10,623 bases of DNA from an uncultured Clostridia bacterium (GTDB taxonomy: Bacteria; Bacillota; Clostridia; TANB77; CAG-508). The notes below the pieces were generated by a model, which saw nothing but the letters and a program-made list of their open reading frames with translations, did not search any database and had not been told where the DNA came from. Location of the stretch: the NCBI GenBank assembly GCA_944393755.1, contig CALYBF010000044.1, positions 1 through 10,623 of the forward strand, read 5' to 3'. The translations under genes and the position numbers were made by a program. Below, piece by piece: positions 1-7,229 of this stretch; the stretch's first letter is position 1, and every line of letters begins with the position of its first letter.

Positions 1-102
1 CTTGCAGAAATAGCTCACGAAATAGATAAAATAAATTTAAATGAATTAACACCAATAGATGCATTAAATACTTTAGTCAAGATAAAAGAAAAAATGAGAT
101 AA
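1..102 (+). CDS. mutS: DNA mismatch repair protein MutS, C-terminal end (partial)
   Basis: Frame 1 is open from the first base and ends at TAA 100-102, giving 33 residues with no start in the window. The peptide contains NLNELTPIDALNTLVKIKEK, which resembles the usual MutS C-terminus (a helix around a TP-x-(D/E)ALN-x-L motif followed by a Lys/Glu-rich end). MutS recognises DNA mismatches as a dimer; only the tail beyond the ATPase domain would be seen here. The next gene starts 16 bases downstream with no terminator between, so co-transcription is possible. The call rests on a short motif recognised from memory; another protein with a similar helical tail cannot be excluded. Confidence 0.6.
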   Translation, partial: LAEIAHEIDKINLNELTPIDALNTLVKIKEKMR

Positions 103-118
103 TAGATAGGTAGATAAT

Positions 119-1258
119 ATGAATAAAAAAATAATATTTTTTTCCACACCAGCTTATGGACATATAATATCATCAATTCCAGTAGTAGAAAAGTTAGTAA
201 AAGAAGGATATGAAGTTGACTATTTTTCTACGAAAGAATATGAAGATATTGTAAAAAATGTAGGTGCAAAATATCTAGAATATGAAGTTGATTTTGATGT
301 GAAAAAATTAGAAAAATATACGTCAAATTTTATTGAACTATTTAAAGTTTTAACAGAAACAAATCATAAGGCTTATAAATATTATGAAAATAAAATAAAT
401 TATAAAGAATATGATTTAATAATATATGACTCTATGTGTTCTTTTGCTAAAAACATTGCATATAAGAAAAACAAAAAATCTATTTGCATAGAAACCACAC
501 TAGCATATAATGTATTTGTATTCTTCTTTTCCAATCTATTTTGGAATAATATAATTTTATTTCTTAAAAATATGGGAAAAGTAATAAGACTACTAAAAGA
601 AGAAAAATTGTTTAGGAAGAAGAAAGAGCTTAAGAAATTTAAAACAATAGATTTATTTGTAAATTCTGGAGATAAAACAATAGTATTTTCACCAAAAGAA
701 TTACAACCTTTTTACTGGACTTTTAACAAAGAATTTTATTTTGTAGGAACAACTATTAAAGAGCGATTACAAACTCAAAAGAAAAAATATAAAAGTTATA
801 AATATTTTATATCAGTAGGAAGTGTATACAAAGCAAATCCTGAAATAGTAAAAGAGATTTTAAAAATAAAAGATTTAGAAAAAAATAGTATTGCAATTGT
901 AACAAACGAAAAAATAAAAGATATCGATACCTATGATTTTGTTGAACAAATAGCTTTTTTGAAAAATATAGAGATATTTATAAACCACGGTGGGTTAAAT
1001 TCCGTATATGAAGCAATATATTTAAACAAAAAACAAATAATTATTCCAGTACAAGAAGAACAAAGATTAACTGCTATCATATGTAAAAATAAAAAGATAG
1101 GAATATATACAAAAAAATATAAAAATATATCAAAAAAAATAAAAAACGTAAGAAAGAGAACAAAAAACTTAGATAGATATTCTAAAATAATAAAATCTTA
1201 TGATGGAACTATTATTGCATATAATATAATTGATAAATATATAAAAGAGGGAGAGTAA
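119..1258 (+). CDS. GT1-family (MGT/YjiC-like) glycosyltransferase
   Basis: 379-residue GT-B fold glycosyltransferase of the UDP-glycosyltransferase/macrolide-glycosyltransferase type. These cytosolic enzymes move a sugar from a nucleotide-sugar to a small lipophilic acceptor. The N-terminus IIFFSTPAYGH (residues 5-15) is the family's acceptor-domain opening, with the usual catalytic-region His at 15. The donor-binding signature is HGGLNSVYEA at 290-299, followed by an IIIPVQEEQ loop near 310-318. The length is close to the usual 390-400 residues. A hydrophobic stretch near 132-150 may be an acceptor-pocket or membrane-associating loop. The ribosome binding site is weak (AGGT near 108-111). 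The stop overlaps the next start by one base, so translation is probably coupled. In this cassette it most likely glycosylates the product of the neighbouring acyl-handling enzymes. Donor and acceptor cannot be read from the sequence. Confidence 0.85.
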   Translation: MNKKIIFFSTPAYGHIISSIPVVEKLVKEGYEVDYFSTKEYEDIVKNVGAKYLEYEVDFDVKKLEKYTSNFIELFKVLTETNHKAYKYYENKINYKEYDLIIYDSMCSFAKNIAYKKNKKSICIETTLAYNVFVFFFSNLFWNNIILFLKNMGKVIRLLKEEKLFRKKKELKKFKTIDLFVNSGDKTIVFSPKELQPFYWTFNKEFYFVGTTIKERLQTQKKKYKSYKYFISVGSVYKANPEIVKEILKIKDLEKNSIAIVTNEKIKDIDTYDFVEQIAFLKNIEIFINHGGLNSVYEAIYLNKKQIIIPVQEEQRLTAIICKNKKIGIYTKKYKNISKKIKNVRKRTKNLDRYSKIIKSYDGTIIAYNIIDKYIKEGE

Positions 1259-2268
1259 TGGAAAATATTTTAGTAACTGGTGCAACAGGTTTTTTAGGAA
1301 AGTATGTTATAAAAGAACTAGAAAAAGCTAATGTAAATATTATAGCAATAGGAAGAAGAGAAGAAATAGGGGAAAAATTAAAAAGCAACAAGACAAATTT
1401 TTATAAAATTGATTTTTCAAGGGTAGAAGAACTAGAAAACTTATTCAAGAAAATAAAAATAAATAAAGTATTACATTTAGGGGCATTATCAAGTGCTTGG
1501 GGAACATGGAAAGACTTCTATAATTCTAATGTTTTAGGTACCGAAAACATCGCTAAAATGTGTATAAAGTATAATGTAGAAAGATTAGTTTATATCTCAT
1601 CGCCTAGTGTATATACAGAAAAGAAAGATAAATTTAATATAAAAGAAGATGAGTTAGATAAAAAAAATGACTTAAATTATTACATAAAAAGCAAAATAAT
1701 GTCAGAAGAAATTTTGAAAAAATATATAAATAAAGGATTATATACAGTAATTTTACGTCCAAGAGGTCTTATAGGAATAGGAGATCCAAGCCTTATTCCA
1801 AGGTTGTTAAATGCAAATTCAAAAATAGGAATTCCTATCTTTAATGATGGTAAAAATTTGGTAGATATAACCTGCGTAGAAAATGTGGCATTTGCGTGTA
1901 TATTAGCACTAAATAAAGAAAATATAAATGGAGAAGTTTTTAATATAACAAATGGTGAACCTATGGAGTTCAAAGTTATATTAGAAAAATTCTTACGAGC
2001 AATCAATGAAAAGCCTAAATATTTAAAAATTTCTTTTAATCTTTTATATATAATGGCATCAGCAATAGAAAGAATTTTTAAAATATTAAAAAAGAGAAAA
2101 GAGCCGATATTAACAAAGTATATTTTGTGTACATTAAGATTTTCACAAACTTTAGATATAAGTAAAGCAGTAGAAATTTTAGGATATAAACCTATAATTT
2201 CATTAGAAGAGGGAATAAATAAATATGGAAAATGGTGGAAAGAAAATAAAGAAAATAAGTCTATATGA
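1258..2268 (+). CDS. extended SDR, NAD(P)-dependent reductase/epimerase, OleD/3-beta-HSD-like
   Basis: 336-residue extended short-chain dehydrogenase. The Rossmann dinucleotide motif TGATGFLG lies at 7-14 and the catalytic YxxxK is Y142-K146, with upstream serines in YISSPSVY (112-119). The segment WGTWKDFYNSNVLGTENI (81-98) and the SSPSV motif recall OleD, which reduces 2-alkyl-3-ketoacids in bacterial olefin synthesis, and 3-beta-hydroxysteroid dehydrogenases; sugar epimerases are less like it. The start overlaps the previous stop (TAATG) behind an AGAGGGAG site, and the end overlaps the next gene by 44 bases. Beside a ketoacyl synthase, its likely job is reducing a 3-keto intermediate. That role is inferred; a nucleotide-sugar epimerase serving the glycosyltransferase is the main alternative. 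Confidence 0.82.
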   Translation: MENILVTGATGFLGKYVIKELEKANVNIIAIGRREEIGEKLKSNKTNFYKIDFSRVEELENLFKKIKINKVLHLGALSSAWGTWKDFYNSNVLGTENIAKMCIKYNVERLVYISSPSVYTEKKDKFNIKEDELDKKNDLNYYIKSKIMSEEILKKYINKGLYTVILRPRGLIGIGDPSLIPRLLNANSKIGIPIFNDGKNLVDITCVENVAFACILALNKENINGEVFNITNGEPMEFKVILEKFLRAINEKPKYLKISFNLLYIMASAIERIFKILKKRKEPILTKYILCTLRFSQTLDISKAVEILGYKPIISLEEGINKYGKWWKENKENKSI

Positions 2269-3022
2269 GTGTGGATATTGTGAAAACAATCTAGAATTAA
2301 TTTTAAAAAACGAAAAAAGAAAAATAATTAAATTTCCAGCTTTATGTGTATTGTTTGAACATAAAAAGTTCGGTAATATTTTATTTGATACAGGATATTC
2401 AAATTTGATTTATGAAAATGGAATAATATCTAAAATATATAATTTTTTTAATAAGACTACTTTTGAAGAAAGCGATTTGATTGTAAATAAACTAAAAGAT
2501 AAAAAAATAAATAAAATAATTATCTCACATGCTCATCCAGACCATATAGGTGCATTAAGATATTTTGATAATTATGAATTAATAACTACAAAAGAAGTAT
2601 TTCATACTTTAGAACAGCCAAAACTTAAAAATTTAGTTTTCAGAAATATGATTCCAGATAAATTTTTAAAAGTTAAGATTTTAAAAGAAAAAACAAAAGA
2701 TAAAATACTTAGCAAATATTTTAAAGAAATTTACGACGTCTTAGGTGATAAGAGTATATTAGGAATAAGACTAGATGGACATAGTAATGGGCAATTAGGA
2801 CTATATATTCCAGAATATAAAATATTATTTGCAACTGATAGTAGTTGGGGAAAAGATTTAAATAATAAAATTGAAAAAATGAAATTAATTCCTAGATTGA
2901 TACAAAATGATTATAATAAATATATTAAAAACATCAAATTATTAGAAAAGTTAAAAAAAGATTATAAAGATATAAAAATTATATATTCTCATGAAAAACA
3001 AAAGGAGAAAATATATGAGTAG
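2225..3022 (+). CDS. metallo-beta-lactamase-fold hydrolase (lactonase/thioesterase-like)
   Basis: 265-residue MBL-fold metallo-hydrolase with every expected metal ligand visible: HAHPDH at 102-107 (H102, H104, D106, H107), H186 in the DGHS motif, D205 in ATDSS, and H256 near the end. The N-terminal LFDTGYS (53-59) is the usual strand-turn before the active site. The layout resembles quorum-quenching N-acyl-homoserine-lactonase-like members and PqsE-type thioesterases more than true beta-lactamases. There is no signal peptide, so it should be cytosolic. The ATG at 2225 lies inside the end of the SDR gene, with GAGGG at 2209-2213, and I see no better start. The last 8 bases overlap the next gene. 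In this cassette it could hydrolyse an acyl thioester or a lactone intermediate. The fold is certain; the substrate is unknown. Confidence 0.85.
   Translation: MENGGKKIKKISLYECGYCENNLELILKNEKRKIIKFPALCVLFEHKKFGNILFDTGYSNLIYENGIISKIYNFFNKTTFEESDLIVNKLKDKKINKIIISHAHPDHIGALRYFDNYELITTKEVFHTLEQPKLKNLVFRNMIPDKFLKVKILKEKTKDKILSKYFKEIYDVLGDKSILGIRLDGHSNGQLGLYIPEYKILFATDSSWGKDLNNKIEKMKLIPRLIQNDYNKYIKNIKLLEKLKKDYKDIKIIYSHEKQKEKIYE
3001..3007 (+). promoter_or_regulatory. ribosome binding site deciding the start of the adenylating-enzyme gene
   Basis: AAAGGAG with a 7-base spacer to ATG 3015 lies within the last codons of the MBL gene. It favours the 3015 start over the in-frame start 24 bases upstream, which has no such site. 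Confidence 0.8.
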
Positions 3023-4283
3023 TAAATTGAAAATATATATGTATTATTTAATATATAAGCATAAAAAATTTAAAAATAGAAAGAAATTAATAAATTACCA
3101 AAATAGAAAAATTATAAAACAATTAAAGTTCATACGTAAACATTCTAAATTTTATAAAAATTATAAAACTAATAACTTGAAAGATTATCCTATAATAGAC
3201 AAGAAAATAATGATGAAATATTTTAATGAACTTAATACAATTGAAATAGATAAGGACGAAGCACTAGAGTTTGCAATAAAATCTGAAAAAGATAGAAAAT
3301 TTAAAGGTAAATTAAATAAAACAACAGTAGGCTTAAGTTCAGGAACTTCAGATACCAGAGGGGTATTTTTAGTGTCTGACAATGAGAAAAATAAATGGGC
3401 AGGATATATTTTAGCAAGATACCTAGGCAATGATTTATATAAAGGTTGTAAAATTGCTTTTTTTATGAGAGCAGATAGTAATTTATATGAAAGTTTAAAT
3501 TCAAAGCATATAAAATTTGTCTTTTTTGATATATTTAAGCCTATGGAAGAAAATATAAAAAAATTAGAGAAATTCAAACCAAATATTTTAGTGGGACAAC
3601 CATCTGTTTTAATAGAATTAGTAAAAAAGAAAGCAAATATATGTCCAAATAAAATAATTTCAATAGCAGAAGTACTAGAAAAAAGTGATGAAAAAATTAT
3701 AAAAAAGTTTTTTAAAAAAGATATAATATACCAAGTATATCAATGTACTGAAGGATGTTTAGCTACAACTTGTGAGTATGGAACATTACATTTAAATGAA
3801 GATATTGTTTATATAGAAAAAGAATATTTAGACAAAAATAGATTTGTTCCGATAATAACAGATTTTACAAGAAAATCTCAACCAATTATAAGATATAGAT
3901 TAAATGATATTCTTGTAGAAAGTACTAAAAAATGTAAATGCAATTCATGTTTTACAGCATTAGAACGAATAGAAGGAAGAGAAGATGATATTTTTATCTT
4001 CCTAAACAAAAATGGAGAAAATATTAAAGTTTTTCCAGATTTCATTAGGAGATGCATATTATTTGCAGGAGACATAGAAAATTATAGATGTGTCCAACAA
4101 ACAAAAGAAAATATTACTATATATATAGATTGCAATAAAGCCACTAAAGAAAAAATATATAATGAATTTAAAAAGTTATCAGAACAATTAAAATTTCTTC
4201 TTCCCAAGATAACTTTTAAAGATTATTATTATGACAATAATAAAAAATTAAAAAGAGTAGAATCTTTTGTAAAGGAGCTTTAG
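3015..4283 (+). CDS. adenylate-forming enzyme, PaaK / coenzyme F390 synthetase-like
   Basis: 422-residue member of the ANL superfamily in the PaaK/F390-synthetase-related branch. These enzymes activate a carboxylate as an acyl-adenylate and usually pass it to a thiol. The ATP-phosphate loop is GLSSGTSDTRG (106-116). The adenine/acyl-pocket segment is YQCTEGCLATTCEYG (242-256) with HLNED following, and RYRLNDI (293-299) fills the place of the usual YRTGD motif. CKCNSC (307-312) then EGREDD (320-325) correspond to PaaK's CxCGR and GRxDD elements. Six cysteines sit in these two segments (243, 248, 253, 307, 309, 312) and could bind a metal; that is inference. The first 50 residues are strongly basic. 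The start overlaps the MBL gene by 8 bases. Its neighbours suggest activation of a fatty, hydroxy or aryl acid. True F390 synthesis is unlikely, since that is tied to F420 metabolism, of which nothing is seen here. Confidence 0.82.
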   Translation: MSSKLKIYMYYLIYKHKKFKNRKKLINYQNRKIIKQLKFIRKHSKFYKNYKTNNLKDYPIIDKKIMMKYFNELNTIEIDKDEALEFAIKSEKDRKFKGKLNKTTVGLSSGTSDTRGVFLVSDNEKNKWAGYILARYLGNDLYKGCKIAFFMRADSNLYESLNSKHIKFVFFDIFKPMEENIKKLEKFKPNILVGQPSVLIELVKKKANICPNKIISIAEVLEKSDEKIIKKFFKKDIIYQVYQCTEGCLATTCEYGTLHLNEDIVYIEKEYLDKNRFVPIITDFTRKSQPIIRYRLNDILVESTKKCKCNSCFTALERIEGREDDIFIFLNKNGENIKVFPDFIRRCILFAGDIENYRCVQQTKENITIYIDCNKATKEKIYNEFKKLSEQLKFLLPKITFKDYYYDNNKKLKRVESFVKEL

Positions 4284-4287
4284 TATT

Positions 4288-5226
4288 ATGAGAAATATAG
4301 AAATAGTAGGATATGGAACATATGTACCAGAAAATATAGTAAAATTTGAAAATCAAATCAGACATAGGGTTGCAAAAACTGATAAAATATCACAAATAGA
4401 TATGGCTGTTAATGCAATAGAACAAGCTTTGAAAAATGCAAAAATTACTATCAAAGATATTGATTGTATTGTTTCTACATCAGCAGTTTGCGCACAACTA
4501 ATTCCTTCTACAGCATCATTGATACATGAAAGAGTTGCAAAAGGAACAAATATACCAGCAATAGATATAAATACTACTTGTACAAGTTTTATTTCTGCTT
4601 TAGATATAATGTCATATTTGATTTCAAATGGAAGGTATAACAAAGTATTAATTGTTGCAAGCGAAAAGGCATCAATAGGTCTTAACGAAAAACAAAAAGA
4701 AAGTTATGAATTATTTGGAGATGGAGCTTGTGCAATGATTTTTCAAAAATCTGATGATAAAAATAAAGGGATAATATATTCTATACAACAAACTTGGTCA
4801 GAAGGAGCACATTCTACTGAGATTAGAGGAGGGGGAAATCTACTTCCTGCAATGGAATATTCAGAAGAAAAAAGAGAGGATTATTTATTTGATATGAAAG
4901 GAAAGGAAGTATTATTATTAGCTGCAAGAAAGTTGCCAAAATTTTTTAAGGAAATGTTTGAAAACTCAGGACTTTCTATGTCAGATATAGATATGGTTAT
5001 TCCACACCAAGCAAGTAGAGCCTTAGGACTAATAATGAAAAAATTGGGTGTACCAAAAACAAAATATATTGATATTATAAAAGACTATGGAAATATGGTT
5101 TCTGTTTCTGTTCCGTTTGCTTTTTGTAAAGCGTTAGATGAAGGAAAAATAAAAAATGGAGATACAGTTATACTTACAGGAACAGCAGCAGGTTTAACTG
5201 CTAATGCTATAATATTAAAACTATAG
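4288..5226 (+). CDS. FabH-like 3-oxoacyl-ACP synthase III (KASIII) family condensing enzyme
   Basis: 312-residue thiolase-fold condensing enzyme with the full FabH triad: C98 in TTCTSF, H240 in PHQAS and N269 in YGNM. GDGA at 144-147 is the usual strand motif. It joins an enzyme-bound acyl group to an acyl- or malonyl-thioester. Two differences from housekeeping FabH are visible. The loop after residue 20 that in E. coli FabH carries the CoA-stacking Trp and the TGI motif is about 14 residues shorter and lacks both (QIRHRVAKTDKISQIDMA here), and the canonical HQAN is HQAS. This marks a specialised KASIII, as in secondary-metabolite or OleA/PqsD-type roles, that may take a different acyl donor. 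AAAGGAG at 4271-4277 precedes the ATG by 10 bases. It closes the cassette; 45 bases without a terminator follow. Confidence 0.85.
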   Translation: MRNIEIVGYGTYVPENIVKFENQIRHRVAKTDKISQIDMAVNAIEQALKNAKITIKDIDCIVSTSAVCAQLIPSTASLIHERVAKGTNIPAIDINTTCTSFISALDIMSYLISNGRYNKVLIVASEKASIGLNEKQKESYELFGDGACAMIFQKSDDKNKGIIYSIQQTWSEGAHSTEIRGGGNLLPAMEYSEEKREDYLFDMKGKEVLLLAARKLPKFFKEMFENSGLSMSDIDMVIPHQASRALGLIMKKLGVPKTKYIDIIKDYGNMVSVSVPFAFCKALDEGKIKNGDTVILTGTAAGLTANAIILKL

Positions 5227-5255
5227 ATGATACATAAATTAAAAGAATAATCTCT

Positions 5256-5263
5256 AAAGGAAG
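5256..5263 (+). promoter_or_regulatory. ribosome binding site supporting a TTG start
   Basis: AAAGGAAG, 8 bases before TTG 5272, is the only good Shine-Dalgarno in the gap and supports the non-ATG start of the MmcQ/YjbR gene. Confidence 0.7.
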
Positions 5264-5271
5264 TAATTAAT

Positions 5272-6282
5272 TTGGAAATAGAAGAAAACATTTTTAAGAA
5301 ATCAAAAATAGATGAAGAAAAATTAATTAAATATGGTTTTAATAAAGAAAACAAAGGATATAAATATTCTACAAAAATTATGAATAATAGCTTTAGAGTA
5401 GATATATTTGTATCTAAAAAAGGTGAAGTTTTAGGAAAAATATATGATTTAAGTTTAGATGAAGAATATACAAATTTTAGAATAAAAGATGTAAATGGAG
5501 AATTTTTAAATAAAGTTAAAAATGAATATATTAAATTATTAGAAGAAATAAAGAAAAATTGTTTTAAAGAAGAATATTTTGTATTAGAACAATCAAATAG
5601 AATAACAAATATAATAAAAGAAAAATATGACGTAATACCAGAATTTTTATGGGATAATTTCGAAGGTGGAGTTTTTAGAAATAAAAAAAGTAACAAATGG
5701 TTTGGTGTAATAATGAATATTAATAAAAACAAAATTATACCAAAAGAAAATGAAGAAGTTGAGGTTTTAAATTTAAAGCTAGATAATGATGTAGAAAAAT
5801 ATCTAAAAATAAAAGGAATTTACCCAGCATACCATATGAATAAGAAAAATTGGGTAAGTATTATATTAGATGATACTATTTGTGATAATAAAATATTAGA
5901 ATTAATAGATATTAGTTTTAAAAACTCTGATGTTATAGGAGAGTGGATATTTCCAGCAAACCCAAAATACTATGATGTAATAAAAGCTTTTGAAAAAGAA
6001 CAAATAATTTTATGGCACGAAATAAAGGGGATTCTAAAAGGTGATATAGCATACATATATATGACAAAACCATATAGTTCAATAATGTTTAAATGTGAAG
6101 TAATAGAAACTAATATTTTAAGTAATAAAGATTCAAGAAAAAGGATGAAAATTAAATTATTAAAAAAATACAAGAAAGATGAATTTAATATAGAAAAGTT
6201 AAAAACATTAGGTGTAAAATCAGTAAGAGGTCCAAGGAGAATAACGAAGGCTTTAAGTGAAGAATTAAAAAAATATTTTTGA
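5272..6282 (+). CDS. MmcQ/YjbR-family protein with C-terminal EVE/PUA-like domain
   Basis: 336 residues, starting at TTG. Residues 1-100 form an N-terminal module of unknown function often seen in clostridial members. Residues 105-216 are the MmcQ/YjbR domain (CyaY-like fold), recognised by the pattern around FEGGVFRNKKSNKWFGVIM (130-148) and YPAYHMNKKNWVSI (184-197). Residues 224-336 look like a PUA-fold domain of the EVE type: EWIFPANPKYYDV (224-236), LKGDIAYIY (255-263) and FKCEVI (273-278). EVE domains bind modified bases in DNA or RNA; MmcQ/YjbR proteins are often called DNA-binding on structural grounds only. It follows the synthase gene by 45 bases and precedes an ASCH-NUDIX gene that carries another PUA-related domain. 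The biological role is unknown. The YjbR call is firm; the EVE call is moderate. Confidence 0.75.
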   Translation: MEIEENIFKKSKIDEEKLIKYGFNKENKGYKYSTKIMNNSFRVDIFVSKKGEVLGKIYDLSLDEEYTNFRIKDVNGEFLNKVKNEYIKLLEEIKKNCFKEEYFVLEQSNRITNIIKEKYDVIPEFLWDNFEGGVFRNKKSNKWFGVIMNINKNKIIPKENEEVEVLNLKLDNDVEKYLKIKGIYPAYHMNKKNWVSIILDDTICDNKILELIDISFKNSDVIGEWIFPANPKYYDVIKAFEKEQIILWHEIKGILKGDIAYIYMTKPYSSIMFKCEVIETNILSNKDSRKRMKIKLLKKYKKDEFNIEKLKTLGVKSVRGPRRITKALSEELKKYF

Positions 6283-6294
6283 TAAAATTTATAA

Positions 6295-6301
6295 AGAGGA
6301 G
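6295..6301 (+). promoter_or_regulatory. ribosome binding site deciding the ASCH-NUDIX start
   Basis: AGAGGAG with a 7-base spacer to ATG 6309. A longer frame with TTG at 6279 overlaps the previous stop, lacks a site of its own and would add ten basic residues before the ASCH fold, so 6309 is preferred. Confidence 0.75.
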
Positions 6302-6308
6302 AAAATAT

Positions 6309-7211
6309 ATGTTACACAAAATGAAGTTAAATGAAAGCCCATTTGAAAGAATAAAAAATGGAAGTAAAACAATAGAATTTAGATTATATGATGAAAAAAG
6401 ACGAAAAGTAAAAATTGGAGATAAAATAGAATTTTCAAAATTACCAGATTTACAAGAAAAATTGTTGGTTGATGTTACAGGTTTATTTAAAGAAAATACT
6501 TTTTATGAATTATTTAAAAAATTATATAATAATGAAGAAGAAATTAGAGAAAAAACTAATTCTATGTATGAAATTTATTCAAAAGAAAAAGAAATTAAAT
6601 ATGGAGTGTTAGGCATTAAAATAAAAATTAATGTAGATAATTTAAAAGAAAATATTAATAATTTTGTTCCATATAATGAACAAGAAGAAGTAGAAAAAAA
6701 TATAATGCTTAAATTTATTAATGATTTTGATGATGTTTTAACTAGAGAAAATGTATATGGACATTTTACAAGTTCAGCATTTGTACTTAATAAAGAAAGA
6801 ACAAAAATTTTAATGGTATATCATAAAATATATAATTCTTGGGCTTGGACAGGCGGACATAGTGATGGAGATAATAATCTTCTATATGTTGCTATGAAAG
6901 AAGCAAAAGAAGAAACAGGAATAAAAAATGTAAAACCTATTTTAAATGATATATATTCATTAGAATTAATTAGTGTAAGAGGTCATATAAAAAAAGGAAA
7001 ATATGTAGCTTCACATACTCATTTTAATGTTACATATTTATTAGAAGCAGATGAAAATGAAGAAATACATATTAAAGAAGATGAAAACATTGGTGTAAAA
7101 TGGGTTCCAATTGATGAAATTTTAGATGCGACTTCTGAAACTTGGGTACGAGATAGAGTTTATTCAAAAATAATAAATAAGATGAAAAAATATGGTATTA
7201 TTAAAAAATAA
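6309..7211 (+). CDS. ASCH domain - NUDIX hydrolase fusion
   Basis: 300 residues with two domains. Residues 1-105 are an ASCH domain (PUA-like superfamily): HKMKLNESPFERIKNGSKTI, then EFRLYDEKRRKVKIGDKIEF, ending in a YGVLGIKIK strand. Residues 150-300 are a NUDIX hydrolase with the box running from G183 to I205 (TGGHSDGDNN... then KEAKEETGI). Compared with the canonical GX5EX7REUXEEXGU, the first Glu is Asn and the Arg is Lys, while the metal-binding EE pair (201-202) is kept. NUDIX enzymes cleave nucleoside diphosphates linked to another moiety; ASCH domains bind nucleic acids or modified nucleosides, and one (YqfB) is an N4-acetylcytidine amidohydrolase. A modified-nucleotide clearance enzyme is a reasonable inference. 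It sits 26 bases after the YjbR gene and 18 before the MazG-like gene. Confidence 0.85.
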   Translation: MLHKMKLNESPFERIKNGSKTIEFRLYDEKRRKVKIGDKIEFSKLPDLQEKLLVDVTGLFKENTFYELFKKLYNNEEEIREKTNSMYEIYSKEKEIKYGVLGIKIKINVDNLKENINNFVPYNEQEEVEKNIMLKFINDFDDVLTRENVYGHFTSSAFVLNKERTKILMVYHKIYNSWAWTGGHSDGDNNLLYVAMKEAKEETGIKNVKPILNDIYSLELISVRGHIKKGKYVASHTHFNVTYLLEADENEEIHIKEDENIGVKWVPIDEILDATSETWVRDRVYSKIINKMKKYGIIKK

Positions 7212-7229
7212 GATACGGGGGAAATAGAT

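Noticed and set aside
3015..4283. Adenylating enzyme as a true coenzyme F390 synthetase
   Set aside because: That activity belongs to F420-using methanogens; nothing in the window suggests F420 chemistry, and family names of this kind are inherited annotation.
4288..5226. KASIII gene as the housekeeping fabH
   Set aside because: It lacks the FabH Trp/TGI loop, has HQAS instead of HQAN, and is not next to other fatty-acid synthesis (fab) genes, so a specialised role fits better.
5085..5732. Minus-strand open frame of 215 codons
   Set aside because: It is antisense to the KASIII end and the MmcQ/YjbR gene; composition is Phe/Ser/Leu-rich as expected from the reverse of A-rich coding DNA, with no domain recognisable. 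The other minus-strand frames at 1680-2006, 3185-3577, 3878-4075, 4353-4643, 5970-6173 and 8596-8781 are shadows of the same kind.
3004..6311. Identical 14-base GGAGAAAATATATG at 3004-3017 and 6298-6311
   Set aside because: Both are simply strong ribosome binding sites plus AT spacer plus start codon; no longer repeat surrounds them.
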